Position numbers and translations under genes: made by a program
Notes under the pieces: model-generated
The model's input: only the letters and a program-made list of their open reading frames with translations
The model's database searches: none
Told to the model about the DNA's origin: nothing
Shown here: in pieces, positions 60,438 to 60,839 of the stretch
How the letters are laid out: each line of letters begins with the position of its first letter
Numbering within the stretch: the first letter of the stretch is position 1
Source of the DNA: Muribaculaceae bacterium
GTDB lineage: Bacteria; Bacteroidota; Bacteroidia; Bacteroidales; Muribaculaceae
Direction of reading: 5' to 3'
Assembly: GCA_016290325.1 (NCBI GenBank)
Contig: JAEETL010000015.1
Span: forward strand, 1 to 60,839
Length of the DNA: 60,839 nt

Positions 60438-60839
60438 ATGCCTCGGGAGCAGCCTCCTCGGCAGGTGCTTCAGCGGCAGGTGTCTCCTCGGCGGGAGCCT
60501 CGGCAGCGGCGGCCTCCTGAGCAGCCTTGGCAGCCTCAGCCTCAGCAGCGGCCTTAGCGGCAGCGATCTCGGCTTTCTTCTTGGCTACAGCCTCGGCCTT
60601 GGCCTCGTTCTTCTTGGCCTCCTCGGCGATGGTCTTCTTGTAATCGGCCTTCTTGTCGTCGCGCTCCTTGTTGCGGATTGCGTCGAGCTTAGCCTGCTTC
60701 TCGGCCTTCCAAGCCTCGAAACGCTTCTGAGCCTCTTCCTCGGTGAAAGCGCCCTTCTTGACGCCACCCTGGAGGTGCTTCATCAGCATCACACCCTCGC
60801 GAGAGAGAATGTTACGTACAGTGTCGGTGGGAATTGCAC
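60436..60839 (-). CDS. rpsP: Ribosomal protein bS16 (5' partial) with long Ala/Lys/Glu-rich tail
   Basis: The frame runs off the window edge. The visible start [21 protein letters not shown] is the conserved C-terminal part of bS16, a 30S assembly protein. It is followed by a tail of more than 100 residues, first Lys/Glu-rich ([19 protein letters not shown]), then Ala/Lys/Glu and finally Ala/Pro/Glu repeats. Tails of this kind are known in Bacteroidota S16, and E. coli S16 lacks one. Role of the tail unknown. Confidence 0.92.
   Translation of the reverse strand, partial: AIPTDTVRNILSREGVMLMKHLQGGVKKGAFTEEEAQKRFEAWKAEKQAKLDAIRNKERDDKKADYKKTIAEEAKKNEAKAEAVAKKKAEIAAAKAAAEAEAAKAAQEAAAAEAPAEETPAAEAPAEEAAPEA

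Overview
The window is chromosomal DNA from an anaerobic Bacteroidota, most likely order Bacteroidales (Muribaculaceae- or Prevotellaceae-like). The evidence is the TAnnTTTG type -7 promoter element in front of most transcription units, the lack of Shine-Dalgarno sequences, a fused LpxC-FabZ enzyme, Bacteroidales-type lipoproteins (DUF4827, DUF5063, WG-repeat) and dockerin-like Ca-binding repeats on exported proteins. It holds 54 supported protein genes. I see no tRNA, rRNA, CRISPR array, insertion sequence or prophage.

Layout. 1-4.8 kb: 3' end of a secreted dockerin-like protein, a CPA2 antiporter with MgtC-like partner, and an exported endonuclease/exonuclease/phosphatase. 4.8-10.7 kb: nrnA-DUF4827-glmM facing aroE-comEC. 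10.9-19.6 kb: mlaD, dnaA, a DnaQ-like exonuclease, gyrA and two tandem exported TPR paralogues. 19.7-24.9 kb: lipid A operon lpxD-lpxC/fabZ-lpxA, then a B3/4-Sua5-thioredoxin operon. 25-29.6 kb: serine hydrolase, LtaS-like sulfatase, metallophosphoesterase. 29.9-38.7 kb: prfA, DUF1893, mtnN-luxS (AI-2 and SAH recycling), lon, mlaE-mlaF and an HD/amidotransferase pair. 38.9-43.3 kb: dockerin-SUMF1 protein and the queuosine precursor genes queF-queC and queD-queE around fabD. 43.4-52.5 kb: WG-repeat lipoprotein, umuC, ABC-F ATPase, M18 peptidase, DUF5063, nadD, gmk and yicC, all on the minus strand. 52.7-60.4 kb: a co-directional surface-glycan cluster (GT2, KdsC-like phosphatase, flippase, galE, licD, and a 946-residue three-domain enzyme). 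The window ends in rpsP.

Most interesting content. (1) The 946-residue protein joins a LicC-like nucleotidyltransferase, a class I/II PLP aminotransferase or decarboxylase, and an opine-dehydrogenase-like domain, beside a LicD phosphoryl-ligand transferase. This suggests a pathway that builds, nucleotide-activates and attaches an unusual amino- or opine-type group to a surface glycan. (2) At least eight intergenic spots carry tandem arrays of unrelated 7-base units. They share the period of 7 and a TAA/TAG in each unit, so they stop translation in every frame; three genes end inside such arrays. (3) Two distant genes (serine hydrolase and DUF1893) share a near-identical promoter of about 66 bp with a 10-N7-10 inverted repeat, and the promoter abuts the start codon, predicting leaderless, co-regulated transcripts.

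Start codons were chosen partly from promoter geometry: in most units the -7 element ends 22-31 bases before the chosen start.
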